64,000 nucleotides of DNA from Macrostomum hystrix (GCA_950097015.1 CATNEN010000001.1:21567501-21631500); one strand, 5' to 3'; shown: positions 50,103 through 62,232, counted from the first letter of the stretch. Made by a program: numbers and translations. The notes: a model not told the origin generated them from the sequence alone.

Positions 50103-53100
50103 TCAGCCCTGTCGCAACAGGCCAATGATGGTGTCGAGCTTGGCGTCCAACTCTTTAATTTTGCGGCGCTGCCGTCTCAGGCGGGCCGCTGTCTTTCGAG
50201 AGCTAGCTTCTGCATCGGCAGCTGCTGTTGGCTCGATAACTGAAGCTGCAGCCGAACGAATGTCCGCGGACAATTTCGCTTCAAGAGCTCGGAGCTTATC
50301 GTCAATAAGGGCCTCCTGTACGACGTTCTGAAAGCGACTCTCAGACTGCTGCTGCTGTTGCTGTTGCTGAACCCGAGTGCCCTGGGCCAGAATCTCCTCA
50401 ACTTTGTCCAACCGGCCGCCCAGCCTCTGAGCAGCCTCTTCCTGCCTGTCAGTGAGGATCGCCAGTCTAGTGTCAAGCCGCTCCTGCAGCGTCTCCAGCA
50501 GGTTGCCCGTGTGCGCTTTCAAGCCGTCAAAGTCGCTTCGGTTCCGAGTGACCTCTCTGGTGAGTTGTGGCCGGCAGCGCCTGAAGCGAGTGGCTTGAAA
50601 CTTCAAGAAGCTCACGTACTCGTCTGGGTAGTCGCGCTCGTTGAGCCACCACTCCTTAAAGCGGTGTTTGTTGTTAATGTAGTTATGAACATCTGTAGAA
50701 GCCCAGGGTCAGAGCTTCTGACTGACTGTTGCTAAAATGGGTACTAGCATCAGTTGGGGTTGAAATTCGGGTGGCCACGGACTAGACTAGACAAGCAGAA
50801 CTACTATAGTATTGATAATTATTTATTACGCCTGTCCCAATAGGGCAAGATGACCAGCCGACAGTTCATACGCAGCGATTACGCGGCGCATCTGTAGATA
50901 TGAAGGCTACGTACGGCTGTTCAGTCCATGGACAAAAATTGTTCTATGGAAATCGGGAATCGAACCACCGACCTTCAAGTCGAGAGTCAGACGCTCTAAC
51001 CATTTGGAAGGGTCGAAGGTCTAAGGATCTAAACATATATTTAGAGTTTGGACTCACATTTTTGTCCGTAGGCTTCACCCGCTTCTGTCTGACCAGCCGC
51101 ACAATGGTCAGAATAATCTCCGTGATGAAGGACAACGGTGGTGGCACCGGTCCCAGCGTCTGGTACTCGCGCAGCATCTCAAAGTAGGTCCTGCGCCAAA
51201 TGCCCAGTGCCCGACTGTCCATTCGGCTGACTCGGAGGCTGAACAGCGCGATAAGCAGATTCACCATCACTATGTTTACCAGCAGCAGAAAAATGAACAG
51301 GAGAAAGTTCTTGAACCAGCTGAGACCTTGCGGGTTGGCGACTTTGCCAATTGTTTGATTGGCAGTCAATGAGGATGACTCAAGTGAAATTTTGTCAAAG
51401 TTTGTAAACAGCAAATTGAAGGGCAGAGTGAATACCTGGAGGAATACCTTCAGGCTATAGTCGCTGCTGTTTACCTCTGCCGGAGGCGAATATATCACAG
51501 GAAACAGTAAGTTAAAGAACAGAACTCCGAAGACGTAGAAAATTACTAGGATGATAGCTAGGAATGGTAGCAGGTCTAGGATTATTAGGCTGCTCAGCAT
51601 TGAGATCACTGGACCCGTTCTTTCGTGGTAGCTTAGAAAAGCTACCGATCGGAATCCCCACAGGGTAAAGGATGTTGTGAGCATCATCTGGCAGGCGTAG
51701 GTTGTGATCTCATCTTCGGTAACGTAGAAAATGATCCACTTCCAGATCAGGCCAATCCAGAGAAACAGAATGGCGAAGAAGTCGAAGAAGTTACTGGCGT
51801 CCTCAAAGTACTTTGGAAGTCTCACTGTTCGCTTGCCTACATAGAATTCTTTGAAACTTCTTCTGCGCCAAATATCCGTGACTTCCTGCACGGTGAAGGA
51901 AGCCGCATACAGCGATAAGACAATATCCGGTACTACAGTCTGAAAAGTCTTTGTAAAGTCGAGGATGTACCAAGCGGCATAGGCCAGGAAGATGACAAAG
52001 GACACATGATGAATGTAATACTTCACTCTGGGCGTGAACGGATTAGTGAATCGCTTGCTCTTGCCGCTAGATTCGGTGAATTGTGGCCGCGGGTGCCAGG
52101 CCTTCTTAGCCGCATTGTGTAGGCATTCCGTCTCTATGATCTCGCTGCAGTCGGACTCTTCCACCATGTCAAACAGAGAAATGTACTCGAACGATGTCTT
52201 GTCGGCGTTTTCACCGCATCGGCATGGAAACAATGGGCCAGGATTCTGTCCTTCATTGTCACGCAGATCACCGCGGATATAGTCAATGAACAGTGTCTTT
52301 TCGTCCTCACTAGCGGACACGTAAAGCTCATCTAGGGCGTTGACAACAATGCAAGATATTTTAGCCTGCAGCTCTTTCAGCTGCTCATGCCTGCCCTGTC
52401 TCTGAGCGATCCTGGGTTTCAGATAGACCAGCAGGCTGATACAAGCTGGTATCAGCTCGAATTGGCGCGTCAAGACGAGGTCGGGCAAGATTTCGGCCTT
52501 GTCAAAGAATGCCGCTATGTCGATTATGGAGAGCTCAGAGATCACACTGAAGAGCTTCTGGTTCATAAACTTGTCTGGATTCGTAAAGTAGCGATTACTG
52601 TCGTATCCTTCTGAGCGAAGCTTCTGGACCAGATACATCGGCAGAGATCTTTCCGTGTCGGAAGTCACCAGATTCAAGCTTAACGCGCTTCTCAAAATGC
52701 GCGATGAGTCTAACTCGAGAGCCCTGAGCAGAACGTCCCAGTCCGTGTGTCCGGTTTCCTTTTTACTTTTGGTTGCCACAGCCTCCTGAAGCTTCTCAGC
52801 GACGCTGGCCGAGGAGCCCCGCCGTTTTTCATGTTTGTCGTCGCACAAGCTTTGTGAATCTCTCTGGCCGTCCATCCTCAACGACTCGTGGGCGATTGAC
52901 GCAATTAGTTGACGCGAATTCGACCGATCGGGAAGTTTGAGAGCCCGATTAGCTGGGTCCACAAGACGCCACAAGTCGGTCCTTGTCAAGCCCTTCTGGC
53001 ACTCTTCAGCAACTTCTAGCACTTCGTCAAGTTTCCCCTTCTCGTAGGCGTAGTCGATGCAGGACAGGCCAGTGTGGGTCACTGTTTGCAACATCAGCCC

Positions 53101-54999
53101 CTGCCGAAGTAGATATCGAATATTATCTTTGTTGCCCGATTCGCATGCAAAGTGCAGGCAAGTGGCTCCCTTGTTGGCATCCATGGTGACCGTGAGGCGC
53201 AGAAGGTCTGGCACTTGCAGCTCGGACAGTTTCGCCAGCGGCTTCACAATCTCCCTGAGCTTGTATCGGCTGGCAAATGCGTGGACCGCATGGAGACCGC
53301 TGGAGTTATTCAGCAACTGCTTGAACATCTTCTTGGAATTTTCACTCGTCATCGCTTTCATCAAGATTAGCGCGAGGCAACGTTCGAGCATAGTAGTACC
53401 ATGCAGACAGTTCTGGCCGATGTTGTTTTCCGTAAGCAGCCTGACCCCGGCACCAACTAGCGTCATCATCATCGACAAGAACTCTTGGATCTCGTTGTCA
53501 GTGTGACGATGCTTCTCGCTCTGAAACAGCGAGTGCAGAAGAGTGTTTCCGTCGCCATCTACTTTCAGAATTTCAGCCGGGGCCATTTTGAGCAGGTGGC
53601 TGGCCGCTGAGGCACTACACGAGCTGACAGCTAAGAACAGTACCGACTGCTTCTTGTTGTTCTGCCAGCTGAGGCACCACCAGCCGACAGCTTGGACAGC
53701 TGTCAGCACTATGTCAATCTTGTTGTCGCTGCGAACTGCTTCATGCAGGCAGGTATTTCCGTCCTCGTCGTGAAGGCTTAAACAGTCGGAGTTGGCAGCC
53801 TGCACGAGCTTCTTAGAGACATCCGTGCTGCATTTGAGCACGGCATGATGCAGCACTGACTGCTTTCTGGCATTTTGCCAGGTCAGACACTCGGCTCCAA
53901 CTACGTCCAAGGCGGTCAAAATGATCTCTTCCTTGCTGCTATCGATCATGTGCAAGCAAGTGCCCCCAGTTTCGTCTTTCAGACTTAGGACCTCAGAACT
54001 AGCGAGGGTGACAAGTTTCTTCGCAACCTCCACGCTGCAATCGAACAATTTTCTCTGGAGCACTGACAGCTTCCTGTAGTTCTGCCAGCCGAGACAAACT
54101 GGTCCGCCTGCCTCTATGGCTGCAAAAATCACGGCATCGTCGGGGTTCTGCGCCGCATAATGCGCCCAGGTGTTGCCCTCATCGTCTTTGAGAGCTAGAA
54201 CCTCGGAACCAGACATTGCGAGTAGCAGTTGAGCAGTTTCGGCGTCACAGTTGGCCAAGGCTTCACTTAGTACAGAACAGCGTTTCGCATTTGTCCAACC
54301 GAGACATTGCTGGCCGATCACTTCAATTACTGGCAGAATCGCATTTTTGTTGCGCCTGTTTCTGCCAGCCCAGTGACCGCAAGTGTCACCGTTGGTGTCC
54401 TTCAACTCCAAAGTCTTGCGTTTGACCTGCGTGAGGTACGGGCCGAAGGTATTGCAAGTATGGTAGCGGGAGGCAAAGTGCAGCGGTGTCAGCTTAGCTT
54501 TGTCTGCGTCCGCTAGGCACTCGATGCCGATTAAGTTGACTAGCAACTGAAGAGTCACTTGACCTTTGGAGTGCATTGCTGCATAGTGGGCTGCGGTTCT
54601 CTTACTGCGGGGATCGCGATCCAGTGAGACAGTGGCACCGCCGGAGCTCGCCAGCTCCTTCAACAGCTGGTTGGCTGCATCGAACTGAAAGCTGCGAGTC
54701 AGGCGCAGCAGGCGCTGCGCTGGCGGGAGGGCCTGTTGCTCACCGTCGGGGCCCAGAACAAACTCCGCTCTGGTGTCCGCGTTGGCGTCATTCTCTGGTG
54801 ACTCGTTAGAGTCCGAGTCGTCCTTCCAGCAATCTTCACTGTCATATTCTTCGTCTGTCTCCGCCGCTACCTTACCGGCGTCTTCCGAATGTGCTGACGA
54901 AGAACTGACATCGTCGTCGTCTTGATCATCACTAGAGAGCTCCGATTCGTCACCGGAGAGTCGTTGACCCTTCTTGAGACTGGCTTTATCCGCTGACAT
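50103..54999 (-). CDS. Ankyrin/TRPM-like cation channel B, 2 exons seen, about 1510 aa
   Basis: Paralogue of gene A in tandem, same strand. Exon 1 is 54999 to about 51058 and exon 2 is 50692-50103. The acidic, Ser-rich N-terminus is followed by ankyrin-type repeats. These include a module of about 70 residues repeated four times, each with CL(G/T/S)W(Q/T)N and KQSVL. A clear ankyrin pair (GATCLHFACESGNKDNIRYL) follows. The membrane domain has S1 (FVIFLAYAAWYILDF), the pore region TLPFNLLFTNFDK, S6 VNIVMVNLLIALFSL, then ALGIWRR and YQTLGPVPPPL. Exon 2 gives KEWWLNERDYPDEY and a long coiled coil. The obvious donor (GACAAAAAT/GTGAGT, phase 0) does not match the phase of exon 2. A donor 4 nt later would restore it, or a small exon is missing. 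The annotated ATG follows a TATTCAG acceptor by 25 nt. Confidence 0.85.
50824..51008 (-). mobile_element. SINE-1 in gene B intron
   Basis: Minus orientation: head AAATGGTTAGAGCGTCTGAC and GTGGTTCGATTCCCG, then a body that is shorter than other copies, lacking the ATGGGTACC block. A separated piece of that block (AAATGGGTACTAGCATCAGT) occurs at 50733 in plus orientation. Confidence 0.82.
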
Positions 55000-55970
55000 A
55001 ATCAAAGCCCGTCCTTTTCTCCTGCTGAATAGCAAACGCAGGTAGGTGTTTTTCAGATAGAATAAAATACAAAAGGCTACAATACTATTTTTACAGAGAC
55101 CTTTAAATAAAAAGACGAGTTAAAAAATAACCTACTTTTCGGAAGAAATGAGCTTCTCAGGGACTCTTGCCTTGTTGATGATCTTGAAGTACTTCTTCGC
55201 TTCTAAATATTAGTACTACTAAGCTTAAAAATATTTAATAATCAAGCACTAATTTATTTGGAAACTACGAGTATTATAGGGCCAGTTGTGTTGCAAACTG
55301 GAGGTGAGGGGTTAGGTACTGCGGGGTTGGCCTGTTTCTACAGCGCATTGTTCTCCATCGTACACGATTCTCGCTGGCACGTAGCTTTCCTAGAAAGAAA
55401 CAAAAAATTTCTTTTTAACGTCTAGTTACTGAAGATGTTTCAGTGTCACAAAATGCTAAACCCTGGAATGAGTCTGCTTGGACATTAGCCGAATATTTTT
55501 TGCCGCCAAGTAAAATAAAAAATGAAAAAATATTTTCTACACAGCGAATTTGATTCCATTGTTAGGAATGGAGCAGCCTTTTATTCATTGCCCGCAATCC
55601 TAGTATAGCGTGGCCATCAAATTAGTCTATTCTTTAACCCTTCTGCTTGCATACTCAGACAGAACTTTGAACTGGCAGTTGCTAGGCTGGACCTTAAACT
55701 TCACAGTTAAATAGATCTGTTCCAAACGTGTGCATGAATCTTTTCGAATTCAATTGAAGCATGCACTGGACTCGATCTCAATCTCAATCTCAATCGATGT
55801 CAACTATTCTCAGGACACGGGAGAGATGAGTCACTGGAGACATGAGACACGGGACAAGGAGAGACACGAGACACGGACAGATGATACATGAGAGAAATGA
55901 GACACAGGAGAGATTTGACACGAGAGAGATGAGACGTCTGTAATTGAAAAGGCAGTATCTTCACCCACTG
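55000..55970. other. Upstream of gene B, with a short degenerate repeat
   Basis: No exon is recognised. From about 55800 to 55935 there are diverged copies of GAGACACGAGAGAGATGA-type sequence. Confidence 0.5.
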
Positions 55971-55978
55971 TGAAAAAG

Positions 55979-56110
55979 GTGGGTGTCGTCTTAGAGCAGG
56001 CGATTATCACCGAATCGAACCGCACAGTGTAGGATGTTCATTCGACCGGACAGCAACGGACCAAAGGTTACTGCTAGCTCAAGACCACCTCGCCTGCTCT
56101 GTGGCCCACC
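55979..56110 (+). other. Fold-back module A (structured RNA candidate)
   Basis: Outer stem GGTGGG/CCCACC. Second stem GAGCAGGCGA (55994-56003) with TCGCCTGCTC (56090-56099), 10 of 10 paired. Inner hairpin 56011-56044 with CGAAT/ATTCG and GAAC/GTTC. The 3' constant block reads GCTAGCTCAAGACC and TGTGGCCCACC. A downstream small hairpin CTACT/AGTAG at 56829-56852 is separated from it by the transposase relic. Confidence 0.6.
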
Positions 56111-56182
56111 GCTTGAGCTGCGCACCGGCTGTGTTGATTATTTTAATGCAGCCAGAGTCGCCCATGACCATCGCCCATCGCA

Positions 56183-56822
56183 TACTCAGCAACAGCTAAA
56201 CCCCCCCAACTCACGCTGTCACACGGGCACAAAAGTTAAGCAATGTCTTTAATTCTAGTCTCAGTATCGTGTGTAGGAACCACGAGCATGCAAAAGTGCC
56301 ATGACTCGTCGTGGCATCCTGATCACCAGCCGGTTGATGAACTCTTGGGGCAGCTGCTGCCATGCATTCAGCACCGCCAGTCGCAACTGTTCAGCATTCT
56401 GTGGGTCATCCTGCTGAACTCTTCGCTTTACAAAGTCCCAGACATGCTCGATGGGGTTCATGTCTGGAGACTTTGACGGCCAGTTCAATGTGCGAATGCC
56501 GAGCTGCTCCTTCAGCAGCTGCACGTGTGCTGCTCGATGTGGCGCAGCGTTGTCGTCTTGAAGCATGCAGTTCTGCGGGCCGCCAAAGGTTGTCGTAGCA
56601 AATGTCGTAGCAACCAGTGGGTTGAGTTGCGCCATGCACCCCCTCCCCAAATCCCCATGCCGCACTTTGCGCTCGCGTCTGGCGGCGGCAGCCTTCACAC
56701 ATTTCTGAGTCACCGATGGCATACAAAACTTTTGGGCCGTGTGACAGCGTGAGTTGGGGAGGGTTTAGCTGTTGCTGAGTATAGATTACGCAGGTGCAGA
56801 CAAATTTGGACTTCTCATCCAC
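56183..56822 (-). pseudogene. Tc1-family transposase relic (DD34E) with an inverted internal duplication
   Basis: Read on the minus strand, 56722-56261 encodes the C-terminal catalytic part of a Tc1 transposase. It has MLQDDNAAPHRAAHVQLLKE with the second Asp, and SPDMNPIEHVWDFVKRR with the Glu 34 residues later. The part upstream (56822-56720, DEKSKF followed by a diverged stretch) is in a different frame, so the gene is broken. The first catalytic region is missing. About 54 bp from inside it (56729-56782) recurs in inverted orientation at 56183-56236 with a few mismatches. No terminal repeats were recognised. Confidence 0.85.
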
Positions 56823-57181
56823 AGTACACTACTGACAGATGAAAGTGAGTAGGATTCAATGTAAATTTTGATGGCTGCTTTTCCAACGAAAAATATCACT
56901 TGAAATAGAATATTTGAGAGTAATAGCTTATAGTAGGATAGTGCCAAAAATCTCGAGCAGAAGAACTGAAGAATTTCCTGAGTCGTCCTGTCGGAAACGT
57001 TGGCGCGTACGACTTCAGCACCAGGGAGCTGATGTACCTTAATTACCCGCATACCTCAACGACGTCTCCGTTCGGCAGAGCTAGTGCAGGGGCAGTGCCA
57101 AAAGTTTGTCTCAGGAGCCATGTGACATTTCAGAAAAAAGTCTCACAAAATGTTAATAAAAAGCAAAGCGGGCATCTAAAC

Positions 57182-57224
57182 TGGGTGCCGATTCGGAGCA
57201 GGGAATGTTGCCGGGTCCGACTAG
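57182..57224 (+). other. Fold-back module B, truncated
   Basis: Only the 5' half remains (GGGTGCCGATTCGGAGCAGG then GAATGTTGCCGGGTC). The 3' half is absent and the 38-bp minisatellite starts about 15 bp later. Confidence 0.55.
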
Positions 57225-57239
57225 ACTAACTAAATTTGC

Positions 57240-60200
57240 TCGCATGTACATAGCACCAAATAAACAACACAGTACCCATTAAAGTGCACAGCACCGAATA
57301 CACCACACAGTACCCATTAAAATGCACAGCACTGAATAAACCACACAGTACCCATTAAAGTGCACAGCACTGAATTAACCACACAGTACCCATTAAAGTG
57401 CACAGCACCGAATAAACCACACAGTACCCATTAAAGTGCACAGCACCGAATACACCACACAGTACCCATTAAAGTGCACAGCACCAAATAAACAACACAG
57501 TACCCATTAAAGTGCACAGCACCGAATACACCACACAGTACCCATTAAAATGCACAGCACTGAATAAACAACACAGTACCCATTAAAGTGCACAGCACTG
57601 AATAAACCACACAGTACCCATTAAAGTGCACAGCACCGAATAAACCACACAGTACCCATTAAAGTGCACAGCACTGAATAAACCACACAGTACCCATTAA
57701 AGTGCACAGCACCGAATAAACCACACAGTACCCATTAAAGTGCACAGCACCGAATAAACCACACAGTACCCATTAAAGTGCACAGCACCGAATAAACCAC
57801 ACAGTACCCATTAAAGTGCACAGCACCGAATAAACCACACAGTACCCATTAAAGTGCACAGCACCGAATAAACCACACAGTACCCATTAAAGTGCACAGC
57901 ACTGAATAAACCACACAGTACCCATTAAAGTGCACAGCACCGAATAAACCACACAGTACCCATTAAAGTGCACAGCACCGAATAAACCACACAGTACCCA
58001 TTAAAGTGCACAGCACTGAATAAACCACACAGTACCCATTAAAGTGCACAGCACCGAATACACCACACAGTACCCATTAAAGTGCACAGCACTGAATAAA
58101 CCAAACAGTACCCATTAAAGTGCACAGCACTGAATAAACCACACAGTACCCATTAAAGTGCACAGCACTGAATAAACCACACAGTACCCAATAAAGTGCA
58201 CAGCACTGAATAAACCACACAGTACCCATTAAAGTGCACAGCACCGAATAAACCACACAGTACCCATTAAAGTGCACAGCACTGAATAAACCACACAGTA
58301 CCCATTAAAGTGCACAGCACTGAATAAACCACACAGTACCCATTAAAGTGCACAGCACCGAATACACCACACAGTACCCATTAAAGTGCACAGCACTGAA
58401 TAAACCACACAGTACCCATTAAAGTGCACAGCACCGAATAAACCACACAGTACCCATTAAAGTGCACAGCACCGAATAAACCACACAGTACCCATTAAAG
58501 TGCACAGCACCGAATACACCACACAGTACCCATTAAAGTGCACAGCACTGAATAAACCACACAGTACCCATTAAAGTGCACAGCACCGAATAAACCACAC
58601 AGTACCCATTAAAGTGCACAGCACCGAATAAACCACACAGTACCCATTAAAGTGCACAGCACCGAATAAACCACACAGTACCCATTAAAGTGCACAGCAC
58701 CGAATAAACCACACAGTACCCATTAAAGTGCACAGCACCGAATAAACCACACAGTACCCATTAAAGTGCACAGCACCGAATAAACCACACAGCACCCATT
58801 AAAGTGCACAGCACTGAATAAACCACATAGTACCCATTAAAGTGCACAGCACTGAATAAACCACACAGTACCCATTAAAGTGCACAGCACTGAATAAACC
58901 ACACAGTACCCATTAAAGTGCACAGCACTGAATAAACCACACAGTACCCATTAAAGTGCACAGCACTGAATAAACCACACAGTACCCATTAAAGTGCACA
59001 GCACCGAATAAACCACACAGTACCCATTAAAGTGCACAGCACTGAATAAACCACACAGTACCCATTAAAGTGCACAGCACTGAATAAACCACACAGTACC
59101 CATTAAAGTGCACAGCACCGAATAAACCACACAGTACCCATTAAAGTGCACAGCACCGAATACACCACACAGTACCCATTAAAGTGCACAGCACTGAATA
59201 AACCAAACAGTACCCATTAAAGTGCACAGCACTGAATAAACCACACAGTACCCATTAAAGTGCACAGCACTGAATAAACCACACAGTACCCATTAAAGTG
59301 CACAGCACTGAATAAACCACACAGTACCCATTAAAGTGCACAGCACTGAATAAACCACACAGTACCCATTAAAGTGCACAGCACCGTATAAACCACACAG
59401 TACCCATTAAAGTGCACAGCACTGAATAAACCACACAGTACCCATTAAAGTGCACAGCACCGAATAAACCACACAGTACCCATTAAAGTGCACAGCACCG
59501 AATAAACCACACAGTACCCATTAAAGTGCACAGCACCGAATAAACCACACAGTACCCATTAAAGTGCACAGCACCGAATAAACCACACAGTACCCATTAA
59601 AGTGCACAGCACCGAATAAACCACACAGTACCCATTAAAGTGCACAGCACCGAATAAACCACACAGTACCCATTAAAGTGCACAGCACTGAATAAACCAC
59701 ACAGTACCCATTAAAGTGCACAGCACCGAATAAACCACACAGTACCCATTAAAGTGCACAGCACCGAATACACCACACAGTACCCATTAAAGTGCACAGC
59801 ACTGAATAAACCAAACAGTACCCATTAAAGTGCACAGCACTGAATAAACCACACAGTACCCATTAAAGTGCACAGCACTGAATAAACCACACAGTACCCA
59901 TTAAAGTGCACAGCACTGAATAAACCACATAGTACCCATTAAAGTGCACAGCACTGAATTAACCACACAGTACCCATTAAAGTGCACAGCACTGAATAAA
60001 CCACACAGTACCCATTAAAGTGCACAGCACTGAATAAACCACACAGTACCCATTAAAGTGCACAGCACTGAATAAACCACACAGTACCCATTAAAGTGCA
60101 CAGCACCGAATAAACCACACAGTACCCATTAAAGTGCACAGCACTGAATAAACCACACAGTACCCATTAAAGTGCACAGCACTGAATAAACCACACAGTA

Positions 60201-60478
60201 CCCATTAAAGTGCACAGCACCGAATAAACCACACAGTACCCATTAAAGTGCACAGCACTGAATAAACAACACAGTACCCATTAAAGTGCACAGCACCGTA
60301 TAAACCACACAGTACCCATTAAAGTGCACAGCACCGTATAAACCACACAGTACCCATTAAAGTGCACAGCACTGAATAAACCACACAGTACCCATTAAAG
60401 TGCACAGCACCGTATAAACCACACAGTACCCATTAAAGTGCACAGCACCGAATAAACCACACAGTACCCATTAAAGTG
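57240..60478. repeat. 38-bp minisatellite, about 85 units (3.2 kb)
   Basis: The unit contains ACCCATTAAAGTGCACAGCA and CGAATAAACCACACAGT. The common variants are CACCGAAT and CACTGAAT. Rare variants mark larger duplications: CCAAACAG occurs at 58101, 59203 and 59811, spaced 1102 (29 units) and 608 (16 units), each time preceded by the AATACACC variant. It is inserted between fold-back modules B and C. Confidence 0.98.
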
Positions 60479-60483
60479 ATAAG

Positions 60484-60915
60484 AAGTTTTTCACTGTCAA
60501 CTGGGAAAAGCTATTGCTCGATGCAGATCGAAATGCATCGAGTTAAAGATCGAACATCAGTCTTACCTATTAGGTATTCTCCAGACAATTAGAAAACCTA
60601 CTAATTATTGGGCAAATACATATTTCAGAAAAAATGAGTTTGACCAAAAGCAAAGCTAGCTGGTGGCAAAAGTGGGTGTCAATTTAGAGCAGGGAATTTT
60701 GCCGGGTCGGACCAGACGACATGTCCAGCCGACCCGACAGAGTGAGGAGTTGCTGCTGGCTCAAGCCCAAACTCCCTGCTCTGCGGCCCACCGGTTGAGT
60801 TAAGCACGGACTCAGCTATTTGAATCCAATTGAAGCTAATCTCGCAAGCGGCTCAGCTAGTGCTGCGTAAATTTTCGTCCCCGTGCGCATCATGCTACTG
60901 AGTGTGAGTAGGCTT
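60484..60915 (+). repeat. Unit of a 430-bp duplication, copy 1
   Basis: Matches 62233-62665 at roughly 95% by eye. The match runs from TTTTTCACTGTCAACTGGGA through the fold-back module to GCTACTGAGTGTGAGTA. It is one complete repeat unit of the array. Confidence 0.9.
60672..60792 (+). other. Fold-back module C (structured RNA candidate)
   Basis: Outer stem GTGGG/CCCAC. Second stem GAGCAGGGA (60687-60695) with TCCCTGCTC (60773-60781). Inner hairpin GGGTCGG (60704-60710) with CCGACCC (60729-60735). The 3' constant block is GTTGCTGCTGGCTCAAGCCC. Downstream hairpin CTACT/AGTAG at 60895-60911. Confidence 0.65.
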
Positions 60916-61203
60916 CGCTTTTGTTTGTGTCTTGGTCAAGCATTTACTACAGCCTCGAAACTTCACAAAAGCACAGATATGAGAAGAAACAGTGTTTTAA
61001 TACCTGTGACGAATCCGAATCGTCATTTATTTGTGCTTCGCTAAATAGTTTTAATGTTATGGCTTACCAAAAATCCTTCTACTCAACATTTTTATCTGAG
61101 AATGAGCAGATCTACGACGCTTGGTGACTGAGATAAGATTTCATTAAATTTCAGATGTAAAAATCACGAAAAAATAGAGAAGCAAGGATCGACCATAAAA
61201 AGT

Positions 61204-61271
61204 TGGTGCCGGTTTGGCAAGTGAATGCTAGAAATTGCTTTTGGCTCAAGTTCAGATATCCCGGCCCACCT
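61204..61271 (+). other. Fold-back module D, shortened
   Basis: Keeps GGTGCCGG at the 5' side and AATTGCTTTTGGCTCAAGTT, then ATATCCCGGCCCACC at the 3' side. The inner hairpin is missing, so the element is about 68 bp. Confidence 0.5.
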
Positions 61272-61440
61272 ACTCAAATTCGTGCTTTCCGTCATTCTAC
61301 GCTCTTGATTCAAATTTTACGAGCTACAATGAAAACCAATTCTCAGAGCAGTCAATCTGCAAAAGTACTAGTAAAAGTAAATGTGCATCATGTTCACGGA
61401 AGGCTGTCAGCTGCCAGGGCAAGAAAAAGCTGCAGCAAAA

Positions 61441-61562
61441 GTGGGTATCGAATTGGAGCAGGGAATTTTGCCGAGTCGAACCGGACAGGGCGTCCAGCCG
61501 ACCCGATAGCAATTAGGAGTTGCTGTTGGCTCAAACCCAGAGTCCCTGCTCCGCGGCCCACC
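61441..61562 (+). other. Fold-back module E (structured RNA candidate)
   Basis: Outer stem GTGGG/CCCAC. Second stem GGAGCAGGGA (61455-61464) with TCCCTGCTCC (61543-61552). The inner hairpin includes GGAC/GTCC and GAGTCG against CCGACCC. The 3' block is GTTGCTGTTGGCTCAAACCC. Downstream hairpin CTACT/AGTAG at 61668-61691. Confidence 0.65.
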
Positions 61563-61960
61563 GATTGAGTTTGGCTTCGATTCTACTATTTAGAGGCTTC
61601 AGCTAGTCGATGTATTGCAAGCAGTTTAGCTTTCGCTGAGAAACTGGCGTGATATTTGCTCACTGCACTACTGACACAGAATGATAAGTAGCATTCAACG
61701 TAAATTAAAACAATTACTCGTACTTCGTACTCGTATTCAAAATTCATCAAGGTACCCAGTTAAGCTACACTGTTTAGTAATTGGACATTTAGTTAATACC
61801 ACAGACAATGCATAATCTGTGGCTAATGCCGTGTATTCAAGCATATATGATCTGAAGTATGTGAATGTAAAACTGTTTCAAAAAGTCTCTCGACTCTCAT
61901 TAATAAGAAGTTCCTTTCCTAAAATTCAGGGAGGATAATCGATCAATTCAGCTGGCAAAA

Positions 61961-62083
61961 GTGGGTGTCGGGTTAGTGTGGGGGAGTAGCCACAAGTCCC
62001 AGCAGTTTTTACCGGGACTTAGCGTGGCAAAGGAGCGGAATTGCTTTTGGCTCAAATCCAATATCCCCCACACTGCGGCCCAC
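61961..62083 (+). other. Fold-back module F, divergent stems
   Basis: Outer stem GTGGG/CCCAC. The second stem is a different sequence, GTGTGGGGGA (61976-61985) with TCCCCCACAC (62064-62073), still 10 of 10 paired. The inner hairpin is also different, AAGTCCC (61994-62000) with GGGACTT (62014-62020), extended by GCCAC/GTGGC. The constant block reads TTGCTTTTGGCTCAAATCC. Confidence 0.65.
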
Positions 62084-62232
62084 CAACACAAGTCTGTGCT
62101 CAAACTGCTATTTATGCTGCTCAAATGGTACATTGTGCAATAGTTGATTACAAAGCATATTGTTTAAAGCATAAATTTGTAATGACACTACTTCTATCTC
62201 GTCCACCAGTAGTGTGTCATGTATATTTACAG

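Noticed and set aside
56034-56252. 72-residue ORF
   Set aside because: It spans fold-back module A and the inverted transposase fragment; not a gene.
60687-60710. Sm-binding site (AATTTTG) making the module an snRNA or SL RNA
   Set aside because: The motif is present in modules C, E and G, but it is changed in B and H and absent in A and F, so it is not a conserved feature.
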